57,287 bases of DNA, from positions 529,539 through 586,825 of the forward strand of contig NZ_KQ969495.1 of NCBI RefSeq assembly GCF_001578885.1, in the 5' to 3' direction. Position numbers and translations under genes: made by a program. Under the pieces are notes generated by a model. It did no database searches, was not told the DNA's origin, and saw only the letters and a program-made list of their open reading frames with translations. The number at the start of each line of letters is the position of its first letter. Position 1 is the stretch's first letter. This stretch comes from Streptococcus sp. DD12. GTDB lineage: Bacteria > Bacillota > Bacilli > Lactobacillales > Streptococcaceae. Shown piece by piece: positions 20,801-29,076 of this stretch.

Positions 20801-22048
20801 TTAAAAAGGGGCCTCTGCTTGCCAATCAGCTAACCAAGCAACTGCCTGACCATCATCGGGAACCTCTTTGAGATAGGCTTTGAGGTAGTGGCTGGCTTTT
20901 TCTTTTTCCCCCAGTTCACGTAAATACAAGGCATAATCCAGCAAAAACTCAGGATTTGTCTTTAAATCATCCACGATGTCGGCATAAACCGATTGTGCCT
21001 TCGCATCCTCTTCTAACTGGCGGTATGCCTTAGCCAGATTCCATCTGGGCAAAACAGACACGGTATCATCTGTCACCACTTGAGGAATCTCATCATAGCG
21101 CCCGGCTTCCAGCAAGAGATTGCTCAAGGGTAATACAACTGCTTCACGGTCTTCACTGATGTCAAGGGCTTGCCTCAGATAGGCTTCACTGGCTTTCTTA
21201 TCGTGCAATTCATAGGCTAATTGCGAAGCTAAGAGCAAAAGCTGGCTATCAAAACTATTTTTGGCTAGGCCTTGTTGCACAATCTGCAAGGCCTTGGTGG
21301 TTTCATGTTCGGCATGTAAGGACTGTGCATAAAGGTACTCATAGCCTGGAAAATCAGGGTTGAGTGTGTCTAGTTGTTTAAAGTAAAGGTTTGCCTTTTG
21401 GCTTTCACCAGCTTCATACAATAGACTCGCTAAGGCCATGAGGGTCTGTTCCTCAAAGTCAAGCTCTACCGCTTTTTCTAAAAATTCAATGGCAGCTTCA
21501 AACTTACCAAGATTAGCGTAGGCAAAACCAATGCGCTGGTAGGTAGAAACACCCGTCGCCTGAAAGATAGAGCGCTGATCCAATTGAGCATAGGCCTTAA
21601 TGGCTTGTGAAAAATTTCCTAATTCAAATTCCATTTCAGCTAAGCCAAAGGTTACAATAGGATCCTCTGATAGCGCCTGAGCTTCTGCCATTTTATCCCT
21701 TGCCACCTCGGTTAGCCCTTCTAGTTGGTACAAATCAGCCTTGGTCAACAAGGCGGATAGGTAGGCGTCACTCGTTTGGGGAATGGCTTCTAGATAGGCA
21801 AATGCTTGCTCTATATCCCCATCTTCACCAGCGATTTGGGCTAGATTGATGGCTAAATCCGGGTAGTGTGGGAGTAATTTTTCATATAAGACCTTGGCTT
21901 GAGGGTAAAAGCCGATGGCTTCTAAATAATCGGCCAAGGCCAACAGCGTTTGGGCGCTGTCATTTTCTTGCGCTTGATTAAAAAGTTGCTCGAATCGCGC
22001 CATATCTTGCGCTTCGAGAGCCTCCAAAGCCTCTTGACTATAAGACAT
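20801..22048 (-). CDS. Tetratricopeptide-repeat protein
   Basis: A 415-residue acidic protein made almost wholly of about eleven helical TPR-type repeats (for example VSTYQRIGFAYANLGKFEAAIEFLEKAVELD; ETLMALASLLYEAGESQKANLYFKQL). It has no signal peptide or membrane segment, so it is a cytoplasmic scaffold of unknown partner. The open frame runs 39 codons upstream, but ATG at 22048 (MSYSQEALEAL) has AAAGGAG at good spacing and the extra codons overlap the Nudix gene. It begins 13 bases after the Nudix stop and is probably co-transcribed with it. Confidence 0.85.
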   Translation of the reverse strand: MSYSQEALEALEAQDMARFEQLFNQAQENDSAQTLLALADYLEAIGFYPQAKVLYEKLLPHYPDLAINLAQIAGEDGDIEQAFAYLEAIPQTSDAYLSALLTKADLYQLEGLTEVARDKMAEAQALSEDPIVTFGLAEMEFELGNFSQAIKAYAQLDQRSIFQATGVSTYQRIGFAYANLGKFEAAIEFLEKAVELDFEEQTLMALASLLYEAGESQKANLYFKQLDTLNPDFPGYEYLYAQSLHAEHETTKALQIVQQGLAKNSFDSQLLLLASQLAYELHDKKASEAYLRQALDISEDREAVVLPLSNLLLEAGRYDEIPQVVTDDTVSVLPRWNLAKAYRQLEEDAKAQSVYADIVDDLKTNPEFLLDYALYLRELGEKEKASHYLKAYLKEVPDDGQAVAWLADWQAEAPF

Positions 22049-22061
22049 ATGGTCTCCTTTT

Positions 22062-22547
22062 CTATGCTTGCGGATAAAAATCGACGTCTTGTTCTTGTAA
22101 GGTCTGCTTATCATCGTAGACGAATCGGGCGGAGAAGAAAGGCACATCTCGTAAAATCCAATCAAACAATTGGTAATCCCCAGCCCAGGTCGGCTTTTTC
22201 ATGACCTCCTCATAAGGCACCCAAGCCAAGGTTCCTTCATTGCAGTCAATCAAGGTCCCACTAAAGGCTGTAATCTTAAAAACATAGGTGTACCAATCAG
22301 TATCTGGCGTAAAGTCTGGAAAGGTCACTAGCCCAGCAAAACGCATGTCCTCAACAGTCAGACCAGTTTCCTCATAAATCTCACGAATGGCACAGGCTTG
22401 AGGGGTTTCACCAGCCTCGATTTTACCGCCAACAGAAATCCATTTGCCTTCATGAACATCATTGGCTTTTTTATTCCGATGCAAGAGTAGCAATTCTTGC
22501 CCATTATCAATGTAGCAAATGGTAGCGAGTTGTGTTTTTTTGGCCAT
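22062..22547 (-). CDS. Nudix hydrolase, MutT/8-oxo-dGTP diphosphatase type
   Basis: A 161-residue protein with a complete Nudix box at residues 41-63 (GKIEAGETPQACAIREIYEETGL: G-x5-E-x7-RE-x2-EE-x-G). The strand before it, LLLLHRNKKANDVHEGKWISVGG, and the overall length fit the streptococcal MutT/MutX group, which removes oxidised dGTP from the pool. That substrate is a family-level inference, and other nucleoside diphosphates are possible. It heads a two-gene unit with the TPR protein. ATG at 22547 follows GGAAAG. Confidence 0.88.
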   Translation of the reverse strand: MAKKTQLATICYIDNGQELLLLHRNKKANDVHEGKWISVGGKIEAGETPQACAIREIYEETGLTVEDMRFAGLVTFPDFTPDTDWYTYVFKITAFSGTLIDCNEGTLAWVPYEEVMKKPTWAGDYQLFDWILRDVPFFSARFVYDDKQTLQEQDVDFYPQA

Positions 22548-22668
22548 GTGCTTTCCTTTCAGCGTGTCTTGCTTCTATTTTAGCACAAAAACTGGCTTTT
22601 TAGGCCGTTCTCAGATAAAAACACCTTCCTGAGTATGTTATATTTTGTGACATCAATTGGCTTTGAAT

Positions 22669-22697
22669 TTGCCCAAGAGCCAATCTTTTGGTATAAT
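22669..22697 (+). promoter_or_regulatory. glnPQ promoter
   Basis: TTGCCC (22669-22674), 17 bases, TATAAT (22692-22697) with extended TGG. An AAAGGAG ribosome site follows 8 bases before the glnP ATG. Confidence 0.75.
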
Positions 22698-22730
22698 CTT
22701 TAAGGTAAATTTATAAAAAGGAGAGACTTA

Positions 22731-24917
22731 ATGAAAAATAAAGTCTTTGCACTGCTCTTGACAGTGTTTTGCGCACTGTTCTTTTCTGGGCAGGCCAAGG
22801 CGGACGACAAAATCTCTGTCGTCGCCGACCAAACTTATGCCCCTTTCGAATTTAAAGATTCTGATCAGACCTATAAGGGCATTGATGTAGATATTCTCAA
22901 AAAAGTCGCTGAAATCGAAGGTTGGGACTATAATGTCTCTTACGTTGGTTTTGACGCTGCGGTAAATGCCGTGCAGTCTGGCCAAGCCGATGCGATTATG
23001 GCTGGAATGACAGTTACAGAAGCACGTAAGAAAGTCTTCACCATGAGTGATACCTACTATGATACTTCTATCGTCATTGCGACCACCAAATCTAACAAAG
23101 TCAGCAAATACAGCCAATTAAAAGGCAAAACAGTCGGTGTTAAAAACGGGACTGCAGCCTCCACTTGGCTGGACAACCACAAAAAAGAGTATGGCTATAC
23201 CGTAAAAACCTACGATACAGGTGATGACATGTATAACAGCCTAGCTGCTGGCTCTGTTTATGCGGTTATGGATGACAAAGCCGTTATCCAATACGCTATC
23301 AATCAAGGCCAAGACTTGAACCTTTCAATGAAGGGTGAAAGTATCGGGAGTTTCGCTTTTGGTGTCAAAAAAGGCAGCAAGTATGAATATCTCGTAACGC
23401 AGTTTAATGATGCTTTGGCTAAAATGAAGGCTGACGGCAGCCTGTCTGCTATCATCGAAAAATGGACTGGTGAAAAACAAGCCAGTGCAACAACGACAGC
23501 AACAAGTGCTTCAACTGCTGAAGCGACAACTGCGAAAGCAACACCCAAAAAGAGTTCCTATACCATCGTGACGGACTCTAGTTTTGCCCCATTTGAATAC
23601 CAAAACGATCAGGGCAACTACGTTGGAATTGATATTGAATTGATCAAGGCCATTGCCAAACAACAAGGTTTCACCATCAAACTCAGCCACCCAGGTTTTG
23701 ACGCTGCGCTCAATGCGGTTCAGACAGGGCAAGCTGATGGCGCCATTGCTGGAATGACCATCACGGATGAACGAAAACAAACGTTTGACTTCTCTGAGCC
23801 TTATTACACGTCTCAGATTGAACTCGCTGTGAAAAAAGGCAGCAAGATTACATCTTACGAGGACCTAAAAGGTAAAAAAGTCGGTGCCAAAACTGGAACG
23901 TCTTCCTACCTCTGGCTAAAGGACCACGCAGACCAATACGGTTACACCCTTAAAACTTATGACGATGCTTCTTCCCTCTATGATAGTTTGAATTCCAATT
24001 CTGTTCAGGCCATCATGGATGACAAAGCTGTTTTGGACTATGCCATCAAAGAAGGCCGTAGTTTTGAAACACCGATTGCTGGTATCGATACGGGAAATCT
24101 TGGTTTTGCCGTTCGTAAGGGAAGCAACTCCGAACTCATCGAAATGTTTAACAATGGTCTAGCTGCCCTGAAAGCTAATGGTGAGTACGATAAAATTATC
24201 GCCAAGTACACGAGCGCCAATGAAACAAGCTCTGACAATACGGTTGATGAATCAACCTTTGTTGGTTTGATTCAAAACAACTACAAACAACTCTTAAGCG
24301 GTCTCTGGATTACCATCCAACTGGCCCTCCTATCCTTTGCCATCGCTTTGATTATCGGTATTTTAATCGGTATGATGAGCGTCAGCCCATTTAAATCCTT
24401 ACGTATCATTGCTAGCGTCTTTGTCGATGTGGTTCGGGGTATTCCTTTAATGATTGTCGCAGCCTTCATCTTCTGGGGCATTCCAAATGTTCTCCAACAA
24501 ATGACTGGTAGCCAAGTGACGATTAATGAGTTTGTCGCTGGGGTTATCGCCCTTAGTCTAAACTCTGGTGCTTATATTGCCGAAATCGTCCGTGGAGGGA
24601 TTGAAGCCGTGCCTAAAGGGCAAATGGAAGCCAGCCGTAGTTTAGGGATTTCCTATGTGACTACCATGCGTCGCATCATTGTTCCTCAGGCCCTCCGCTT
24701 GATGTTACCAAACTTTATCAACCAGTTCGTCATTACGCTTAAAGATACTACTATCATCGCAGCAATCGGTCTGGTTGAACTCTTCCAAACTGGTAAAATC
24801 ATCATTGCCCGCAATTACCAATCCTTCAAAATTTATGCCATTTTAGCCATTGTTTATTTGGTCATGATTACACTTTTGACGCGATTGGCGAAACTCTTGG
24901 AAAAGAGGTTTAAATAA
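22731..24917 (+). CDS. glnP: Amino-acid (glutamine-type) ABC transporter, fused double substrate-binding and permease protein
   Basis: A 728-residue three-part protein. A signal peptide (1-25, LLLTVFCALFFSGQAKA) is followed by two tandem family-3 binding domains (about 28-250 and 275-495). Each has the pattern YAPFEF...GIDVDI...GFDAAVNAVQSGQADAIMAGMT...ER and a MDDKAV hinge, and they are joined by an Ala/Thr/Lys-rich linker. The C-terminal 220 residues are a His/Glu-type permease with the EAA loop (GGIEAVPKGQMEASRSLGIS). This architecture is that of GlnP, which imports glutamine/glutamate through GlnQ. The substrate is inferred from architecture, and closely related importers for other polar amino acids exist. 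glnQ follows 3 bases later. Confidence 0.92.
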   Translation: MKNKVFALLLTVFCALFFSGQAKADDKISVVADQTYAPFEFKDSDQTYKGIDVDILKKVAEIEGWDYNVSYVGFDAAVNAVQSGQADAIMAGMTVTEARKKVFTMSDTYYDTSIVIATTKSNKVSKYSQLKGKTVGVKNGTAASTWLDNHKKEYGYTVKTYDTGDDMYNSLAAGSVYAVMDDKAVIQYAINQGQDLNLSMKGESIGSFAFGVKKGSKYEYLVTQFNDALAKMKADGSLSAIIEKWTGEKQASATTTATSASTAEATTAKATPKKSSYTIVTDSSFAPFEYQNDQGNYVGIDIELIKAIAKQQGFTIKLSHPGFDAALNAVQTGQADGAIAGMTITDERKQTFDFSEPYYTSQIELAVKKGSKITSYEDLKGKKVGAKTGTSSYLWLKDHADQYGYTLKTYDDASSLYDSLNSNSVQAIMDDKAVLDYAIKEGRSFETPIAGIDTGNLGFAVRKGSNSELIEMFNNGLAALKANGEYDKIIAKYTSANETSSDNTVDESTFVGLIQNNYKQLLSGLWITIQLALLSFAIALIIGILIGMMSVSPFKSLRIIASVFVDVVRGIPLMIVAAFIFWGIPNVLQQMTGSQVTINEFVAGVIALSLNSGAYIAEIVRGGIEAVPKGQMEASRSLGISYVTTMRRIIVPQALRLMLPNFINQFVITLKDTTIIAAIGLVELFQTGKIIIARNYQSFKIYAILAIVYLVMITLLTRLAKLLEKRFK

Positions 24918-24920
24918 TCT

Positions 24921-25670
24921 ATGACAAAAGAACGTGAACTTAAAATTGACGTGCAAGATTTGCACAAATCCTATGGCTCTAATGAAGTCCTCAAAGGGAT
25001 TACAACCCAATTCTTTGAAGGGGATGTTGTTTGTATCATCGGGCCTTCAGGATCAGGAAAATCAACTTTTCTACGGACTCTTAATCTTCTAGAAGATATT
25101 ACGACTGGGCAGGTTATCGTTGACGGTTACGAACTCAGTAACAAAAAAACAGATATCGATAAAGCCCGTGAAAATATCGGTATGGTTTTCCAACATTTCA
25201 ACCTTTTCCCACACATGAGCGTTATTGATAATATCACATACGCACCCATCGAACTCAATAAAATGAGCAAGAAGGAAGCCAAAAAGGTGGCCATGGAACT
25301 TTTGGAAAAAGTTGGTCTAGCTGACAAGGCAGATGCCAAACCAAGCAGTCTGTCTGGTGGGCAAAAACAACGGGTAGCCATCGCACGTAGTCTGGCCATG
25401 AACCCAGATATCATGCTCTTTGATGAACCGACTTCTGCTCTTGACCCTGAGATGGTTGGTGATGTGCTTAATGTTATGAAAGACTTGGCCCACCAAGGAA
25501 TGACCATGTTAATCGTCACCCACGAAATGGGCTTTGCGCGTCAAGTGGCTAACCGTGTCATCTTTACAGCTGATGGAGAATTCCTTGAAGATGGTGCCCC
25601 TGATGAAATTTTTGACCATCCCAAGCACCCACGCCTGCAGGAATTTCTCAACCAAGTCCTCAATGTCTAA
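24921..25670 (+). CDS. glnQ: Amino-acid ABC transporter ATP-binding protein
   Basis: A 249-residue ATPase energising GlnP. It has Walker [10 protein letters not shown] (about 40), Q-loop [13 protein letters not shown], signature [15 protein letters not shown], Walker [15 protein letters not shown] and H-loop IVTHEM, followed by the polar-amino-acid-family tail [21 protein letters not shown]. It starts 3 bases after glnP, so translation is coupled. A strong terminator follows within 5 bases of the stop codon. Confidence 0.95.
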   Translation: MTKERELKIDVQDLHKSYGSNEVLKGITTQFFEGDVVCIIGPSGSGKSTFLRTLNLLEDITTGQVIVDGYELSNKKTDIDKARENIGMVFQHFNLFPHMSVIDNITYAPIELNKMSKKEAKKVAMELLEKVGLADKADAKPSSLSGGQKQRVAIARSLAMNPDIMLFDEPTSALDPEMVGDVLNVMKDLAHQGMTMLIVTHEMGFARQVANRVIFTADGEFLEDGAPDEIFDHPKHPRLQEFLNQVLNV

Positions 25671-25674
25671 ACCC

Positions 25675-25703
25675 AAAACACTAGCAATCGCTAGTGTTTT
25701 TTT
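25675..25703 (+). terminator. glnPQ terminator
   Basis: AAAACACTAGC / GCTAGTGTTTT, an 11-bp perfect stem with an AATC loop and a T run. Confidence 0.93.
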
Positions 25704-25722
25704 ATACGTATTAGGACTGACT

Positions 25723-25802
25723 TTCTCGCTTATCACAAAGCCAAGCTCAGGCAGTACGGCAAACGAAATGCCCCTCTTCTTCTGTGAAGGGGGCTTTATT
25801 TG
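25723..25802. repeat. 80-bp direct repeat, left copy (contains a terminator hairpin)
   Basis: This 80-bp stretch recurs at 30373-30452 in the same orientation with about 71 of 80 positions identical and no gaps. Its right half holds the GCCCC...GGGGC hairpin with CTTC/GAAG and a T-rich tail. The two copies bracket the exporter/two-component block, and the left one lies directly after glnQ. The rest of this gap to 26085 holds only the 181-bp intergenic repeat; I see no gene in it. Confidence 0.8.
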
Positions 25803-25892
25803 TAGATGGTTTTCTTTAATATGGAAAATTTGCTTTTAACAAGCTTTATCTGAAACAATTAGTCATTAAAACCATGTAGGGGCATTATGCAC

Positions 25893-26073
25893 AAAAAGAG
25901 GCTGGGACAAAAGTCCTAGCCTCTCAATTATTTTTGGATTGTCGAGCAAGACGCAGTAGTTGAGTGGGCTCTACTAGGCTGATTTCATCAGCTTTTACAG
26001 CCCTACTCAACTGTGCGGAGGTGGGACGACGAAATCGAATTCTAACGAATTACCGATTTCTGTCCCACTCTCT
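25893..26073 (-). repeat. 181-bp streptococcal intergenic repeat, copy 1
   Basis: Copy 1 of a 181-bp element matching copy 2 at 27572-27752 in 172 of 181 positions. The ends are imperfect inverted repeats (AGAGAGTGGGACAGAA / TTTTGTCCCAGCCTCTTTTT on the minus strand). They can fold into a long hairpin ending in Ts, so it may serve as terminator for the permease gene just upstream on the minus strand. An internal CTGATTTCATCAG is also palindromic. Confidence 0.8.
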
Positions 26074-26085
26074 TTTTAACTGCTC

Positions 26086-26793
26086 TTAGTTCCCTATTTT
26101 CCTTTTGGGTACTAGCAAATAGAAAAATAGCAGATTCAATCCAAATACGGCAACAAAGAGCGCTAATTGGGTAGGATCGATCGTTTGTTTCTCAGTCAAA
26201 TCTTGGATCAGCTTTGTATAATAATAGCCTGGGAAAGCCCGTTGTAGCTTGCCAACTAAGTCCATAAATCCTCCACTTGCGCCAAGTGTATCAAAGGGAA
26301 TAATGGTCATAGCAGCCAAAATAATGATAGGAAAGCCAATAGTATCAATCGTCTTAGCATCTACCCTAACCCCAAGTACAAAGCCAATCACGCTAAAGTA
26401 GATTCCCATCAAGGATAAGAGGAAAAATTGTACCAACAGGCTAGTCGTCACTGGAAAGTGAAAACCTAGAACAGCAACTACTAGTACTGCTAAAAAGATC
26501 AAGCTGTTCAGAATCAGTTGCACGATGCTTTGATCCCATAAATAGTTCTTGACACTATAGCTTGTAAAGTGGGATTCAAAAGAATAAAACCCGATATCTG
26601 AGGCGATACGCTTACTAAAAGTTGCAAGACTATTGCCAATGACCCCGATAAAGACGGCAATGCCTAATAAAATACTTGGCGAAACCCCTTTTTGAAGCTG
26701 ATAAAAGAAGATATACCAGCCTATGGGTAAAATAATGGTAAATAATACAAAGCGCTTATTTCGTAAAACTTGTTTTAATTGAATCTTTCTCAT
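26086..26793 (-). CDS. ABC-2 type transporter permease
   Basis: A 235-residue membrane protein with about six hydrophobic segments (for example FVLFTIILPIGWYIFFYQL near the N-terminus; LIFLAVLVVAVLGFHF; FFLLSLMGIYFSVIGFVLGV; IIILAAMTIIPF; LALFVAVFGLNLLFFYLLV). It ends in a basic PKRKIGN tail. Start overlaps the ATPase stop (ATGA), so the two form one export unit. Exporters of this shape beside BlpRH-type regulators commonly handle antimicrobial peptides or provide immunity; the actual substrate cannot be read here. Confidence 0.85.
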   Translation of the reverse strand: MRKIQLKQVLRNKRFVLFTIILPIGWYIFFYQLQKGVSPSILLGIAVFIGVIGNSLATFSKRIASDIGFYSFESHFTSYSVKNYLWDQSIVQLILNSLIFLAVLVVAVLGFHFPVTTSLLVQFFLLSLMGIYFSVIGFVLGVRVDAKTIDTIGFPIIILAAMTIIPFDTLGASGGFMDLVGKLQRAFPGYYYTKLIQDLTEKQTIDPTQLALFVAVFGLNLLFFYLLVPKRKIGN

Positions 26794-27470
26794 GCTTGTT
26801 CCCCGCCTTTATTCATCTCTTCTCGGAAATACTGCTCAATGGTTCGACCAGCCTGGTGAATATCCTCAACAGCCTTTGTAGCAGCAATGCGACCCTCTTT
26901 TAAAATCAGGACTTTTGTAAAAAAGGCATCAATTTGGTTGAAATCATGGGTCACCACAACAGATGTAAACTCTTCCTTTTCCAGTAGCTTCCAAAAGTTA
27001 TCCACTGCTTCCAAGTCCATGCCAGTCGTTGGCTCATCTAAAAAAATCAACTTTGGATGATTCAAAATGGTTAATAAAAAGGACAAGCGTCTCTTTTGAC
27101 CCCCAGAAAGACTTCCCACCATCTGCTCTCTTGAGTCTCTTAATTCGACCATTTCTAAGAGTCCATTGATATCGGCCTGCTTCAACTGATTCATCCGACT
27201 TTTTAATTCGACGAATTCAGCTACAGTTAGATCCTCGATGAGCAGATCCCCCTGAGGCATCATTCCAATTTCCCTTTGAAAATCAAGTGCAGTCTTTATC
27301 GTCCCCGAATCAGCCTGGAGCTGTCCAGCGATAATGTTGAACAGGGTACTTTTACCTGCCCCATTATTTCCCAGCAAGGCAATTTTGTCTCCTTCTTCTA
27401 TCGAAAAAGACACTCCCTTTAATACAGCATTCTCCTTAAATGATTTTGTAATAGATGCGACCTGAAACAT
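26790..27470 (-). CDS. ABC transporter ATP-binding protein (partner of the ABC-2 permease)
   Basis: A 226-residue ATPase with Walker A LLGNNGAGKST (about 33-43), Q-loop IGMMPQGD, signature SLSGGQKRRLS, Walker B LIFLDEPTTGMD and H-loop VVTHDFNQ. The TTGMD form is typical of CcmA/drug- and peptide-export ATPases. GAGGGAA precedes the ATG. It is first in a two-gene operon, with a LytTR-type direct repeat and a TATACT -10 upstream, which suggests control by the response regulator in this same block. Confidence 0.9.
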   Translation of the reverse strand: MFQVASITKSFKENAVLKGVSFSIEEGDKIALLGNNGAGKSTLFNIIAGQLQADSGTIKTALDFQREIGMMPQGDLLIEDLTVAEFVELKSRMNQLKQADINGLLEMVELRDSREQMVGSLSGGQKRRLSFLLTILNHPKLIFLDEPTTGMDLEAVDNFWKLLEKEEFTSVVVTHDFNQIDAFFTKVLILKEGRIAATKAVEDIHQAGRTIEQYFREEMNKGGEQA

Positions 27471-27502
27471 ACGTTCCCTCTTTTCTTTTTAATCTTGTGT
27501 AT

Positions 27503-27508
27503 AGTATA
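27503..27508 (-). promoter_or_regulatory. -10 element of the ABC exporter operon
   Basis: Minus-strand TATACT about 33 bases before the ATPase start. No convincing -35 hexamer is present, as expected for an activator-dependent promoter. Confidence 0.5.
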
Positions 27509-27542
27509 CTTCAAAAGGGCAGGCTTTGTAGCTCTCTGTCAG

Positions 27543-27571
27543 AAACGGTCAGAAAATCGTCGTGACGGTCA
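27543..27571 (-). promoter_or_regulatory. Direct-repeat box, candidate binding site for the BlpR-like regulator
   Basis: On the minus strand TTGACCGTC and CTGACCGTT recur with a 20-base period (TGACCGT at 27571-27565 and 27551-27545), about 36 bases upstream of the -10. Two direct half-sites two helical turns apart, with an ACCGTT-like core, is the layout used by ComE/BlpR LytTR regulators. The link to the regulator at 29077-29811 is inferred. Confidence 0.6.
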
Positions 27572-27752
27572 AAAAAGAGGCTGGGACAAAAGTTCTAGCC
27601 TCTCAATTATTTTTGGATTGTCGCGTAAGACGCAGTGGTTTAGTTGTCTCTACTAGGCTGATTTCATCAGCTTTTACGGCCCTACTCAACTGTGCGGAGG
27701 TGGGACGACGAAATCGAATGCTAACGAATTACCGATTTCTGTCCCACTCTCT
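27572..27752 (-). repeat. 181-bp streptococcal intergenic repeat, copy 2
   Basis: Second copy of the element at 25893-26073 (9 differences in 181), same orientation. It fills the gap between the kinase stop codon and the exporter's regulatory box, and its left end abuts the box. Its hairpin-forming ends with terminal Ts may terminate the kinase transcript. Confidence 0.8.
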
Positions 27753-27758
27753 CTTCTA

Positions 27759-29063
27759 TTATTCCTTCCAAAAGGTCAGACTCTGGGTAAATCGGTAGTT
27801 TGAACTCTTGGTAGACACTGTCGTTTTGGGATACTTTTCCAGTAATTGTTGGATCTTGTACAAGCCAAGACCGCGGCCCTCTCCTTTACTCGAGTAGTCC
27901 TTTTCAAAAATTCTCGCCAGATCTATTTTTTCAGCTTTTGTACTATTTTCAACTACTAAAATAAGGGAGTTCGTCTCCTGGAGCATGGCAAGGGTCAACT
28001 GGGGGTCCTCTGATTCAAGACTTGCTTCGATAGCATTGTCACAAAGGATAGATAAAAAGCTGATGAAATCTAAAACCTCGATGAATAGCTCACGAACAGG
28101 TTCATCGATCTCGACAGAGATCTCAATCCCTTTATTTTGAGCTTCCAATAATTTTGCGGACAGAACACTTTTTACAGCTGGATTTTCGATGTGACTGAGT
28201 TTGGCAATATCAAACTTGCTATCGTAAAATTGTTGGCCACTCTCTCGTAGAACATTCTCATAGATTTCCCTGATCGCGTTGAGATCTTCATGATCAATAC
28301 TTAATTTGAGACTGGTTAAAATATTCAGGTAGTCATGACGAAAGGCACGAATCTCCCCGTAAAGCATTTCGACGTGTTGGCTATAGGTGGCTAACTCCTG
28401 CAGTTGCCTATCTTTTTGTTCCAGAATTTCTTGTTTCAATCGTTCTTTGGATACCGCATTGAAATACAAGAGCATCGCAAAAAACAAAATCAAATAAATA
28501 CTATTTACCTGTTCCCGTAAAGCATCTGCATGAGGAATAGCGTCCTCCCCCCCCCCGAGACCTGCAACACTGAGCAAATACACAAACATGGAAAGATCCA
28601 TTGGGAGTAAGAAACGATTAAAATACTGCCGTTGAAACCCTACTTTTAGATCTGTAAAATCTAGTTTTAACAATTTAGTGATTCCTATATAAACAGGAAA
28701 GACCAGCAATTCAAGTAGAGCATCATACCAGCTGACAGATGCCTCATGAACAAGTACGATCCCTAGCATTGGAAAGACATAAAAGGCTAGGAGGCGCCCA
28801 ATGAGACTCTCCATGACAACCGGGTAGAGCCCGTAAAAAATATTCAAAAGGTGTCCTATGTTACGATTTCGATAGAAACTATAGGCAATAAATACTAAGA
28901 AATAGCCAAAAAAGCCTACCGGTGGCACAAGGGTAAAGATAATTGCAAAGAAGAAGGGGCACAAAAAGAGCCAGCGCAAGGTGAACTCTTGTCTACTGAT
29001 ATGACGATAGATCAGCATGCTGACGAAGAACTTTAGGTAAGACATTAGAATATCTAACAGCAA
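27759..29063 (-). CDS. Membrane histidine kinase, BlpH/ComD (AgrC) family, with G10 tract
   Basis: A 434-residue peptide-sensing kinase. About six transmembrane segments occupy residues 1-205. A coiled linker follows (KERLKQEILEQKDRQLQELATY), then the phospho-acceptor His243 in AFRHDYLNIL, the N-box DNAIEASLES and the G-box GRGLGLYKI of the GHKL ATPase. This matches the HPK10 class that senses bacteriocin-inducing or competence peptides. Start is a TTG after AAGGGAG at 6 bases, 13 bases after the regulator stop. Codons 169-172, predicted in the extracellular loop between TM5 and TM6, contain ten consecutive Gs, a likely slippage site. No inducing-peptide gene was found nearby. Confidence 0.88.
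   Translation of the reverse strand: MLLDILMSYLKFFVSMLIYRHISRQEFTLRWLFLCPFFFAIIFTLVPPVGFFGYFLVFIAYSFYRNRNIGHLLNIFYGLYPVVMESLIGRLLAFYVFPMLGIVLVHEASVSWYDALLELLVFPVYIGITKLLKLDFTDLKVGFQRQYFNRFLLPMDLSMFVYLLSVAGLGGGEDAIPHADALREQVNSIYLILFFAMLLYFNAVSKERLKQEILEQKDRQLQELATYSQHVEMLYGEIRAFRHDYLNILTSLKLSIDHEDLNAIREIYENVLRESGQQFYDSKFDIAKLSHIENPAVKSVLSAKLLEAQNKGIEISVEIDEPVRELFIEVLDFISFLSILCDNAIEASLESEDPQLTLAMLQETNSLILVVENSTKAEKIDLARIFEKDYSSKGEGRGLGLYKIQQLLEKYPKTTVSTKSSNYRFTQSLTFWKE
28547..28556 (-). repeat. Homopolymer G10 (C10 on + strand) inside the kinase gene
   Basis: Ten consecutive Cs on the + strand (GGG GGG GGG G in the coding strand, encoding Gly-Gly-Gly). The gene is in frame at this length. Gain or loss of one G would truncate the kinase before its catalytic domain. 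Confidence 0.85.
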
Positions 29064-29076
29064 TTCTTTCTCCCTT

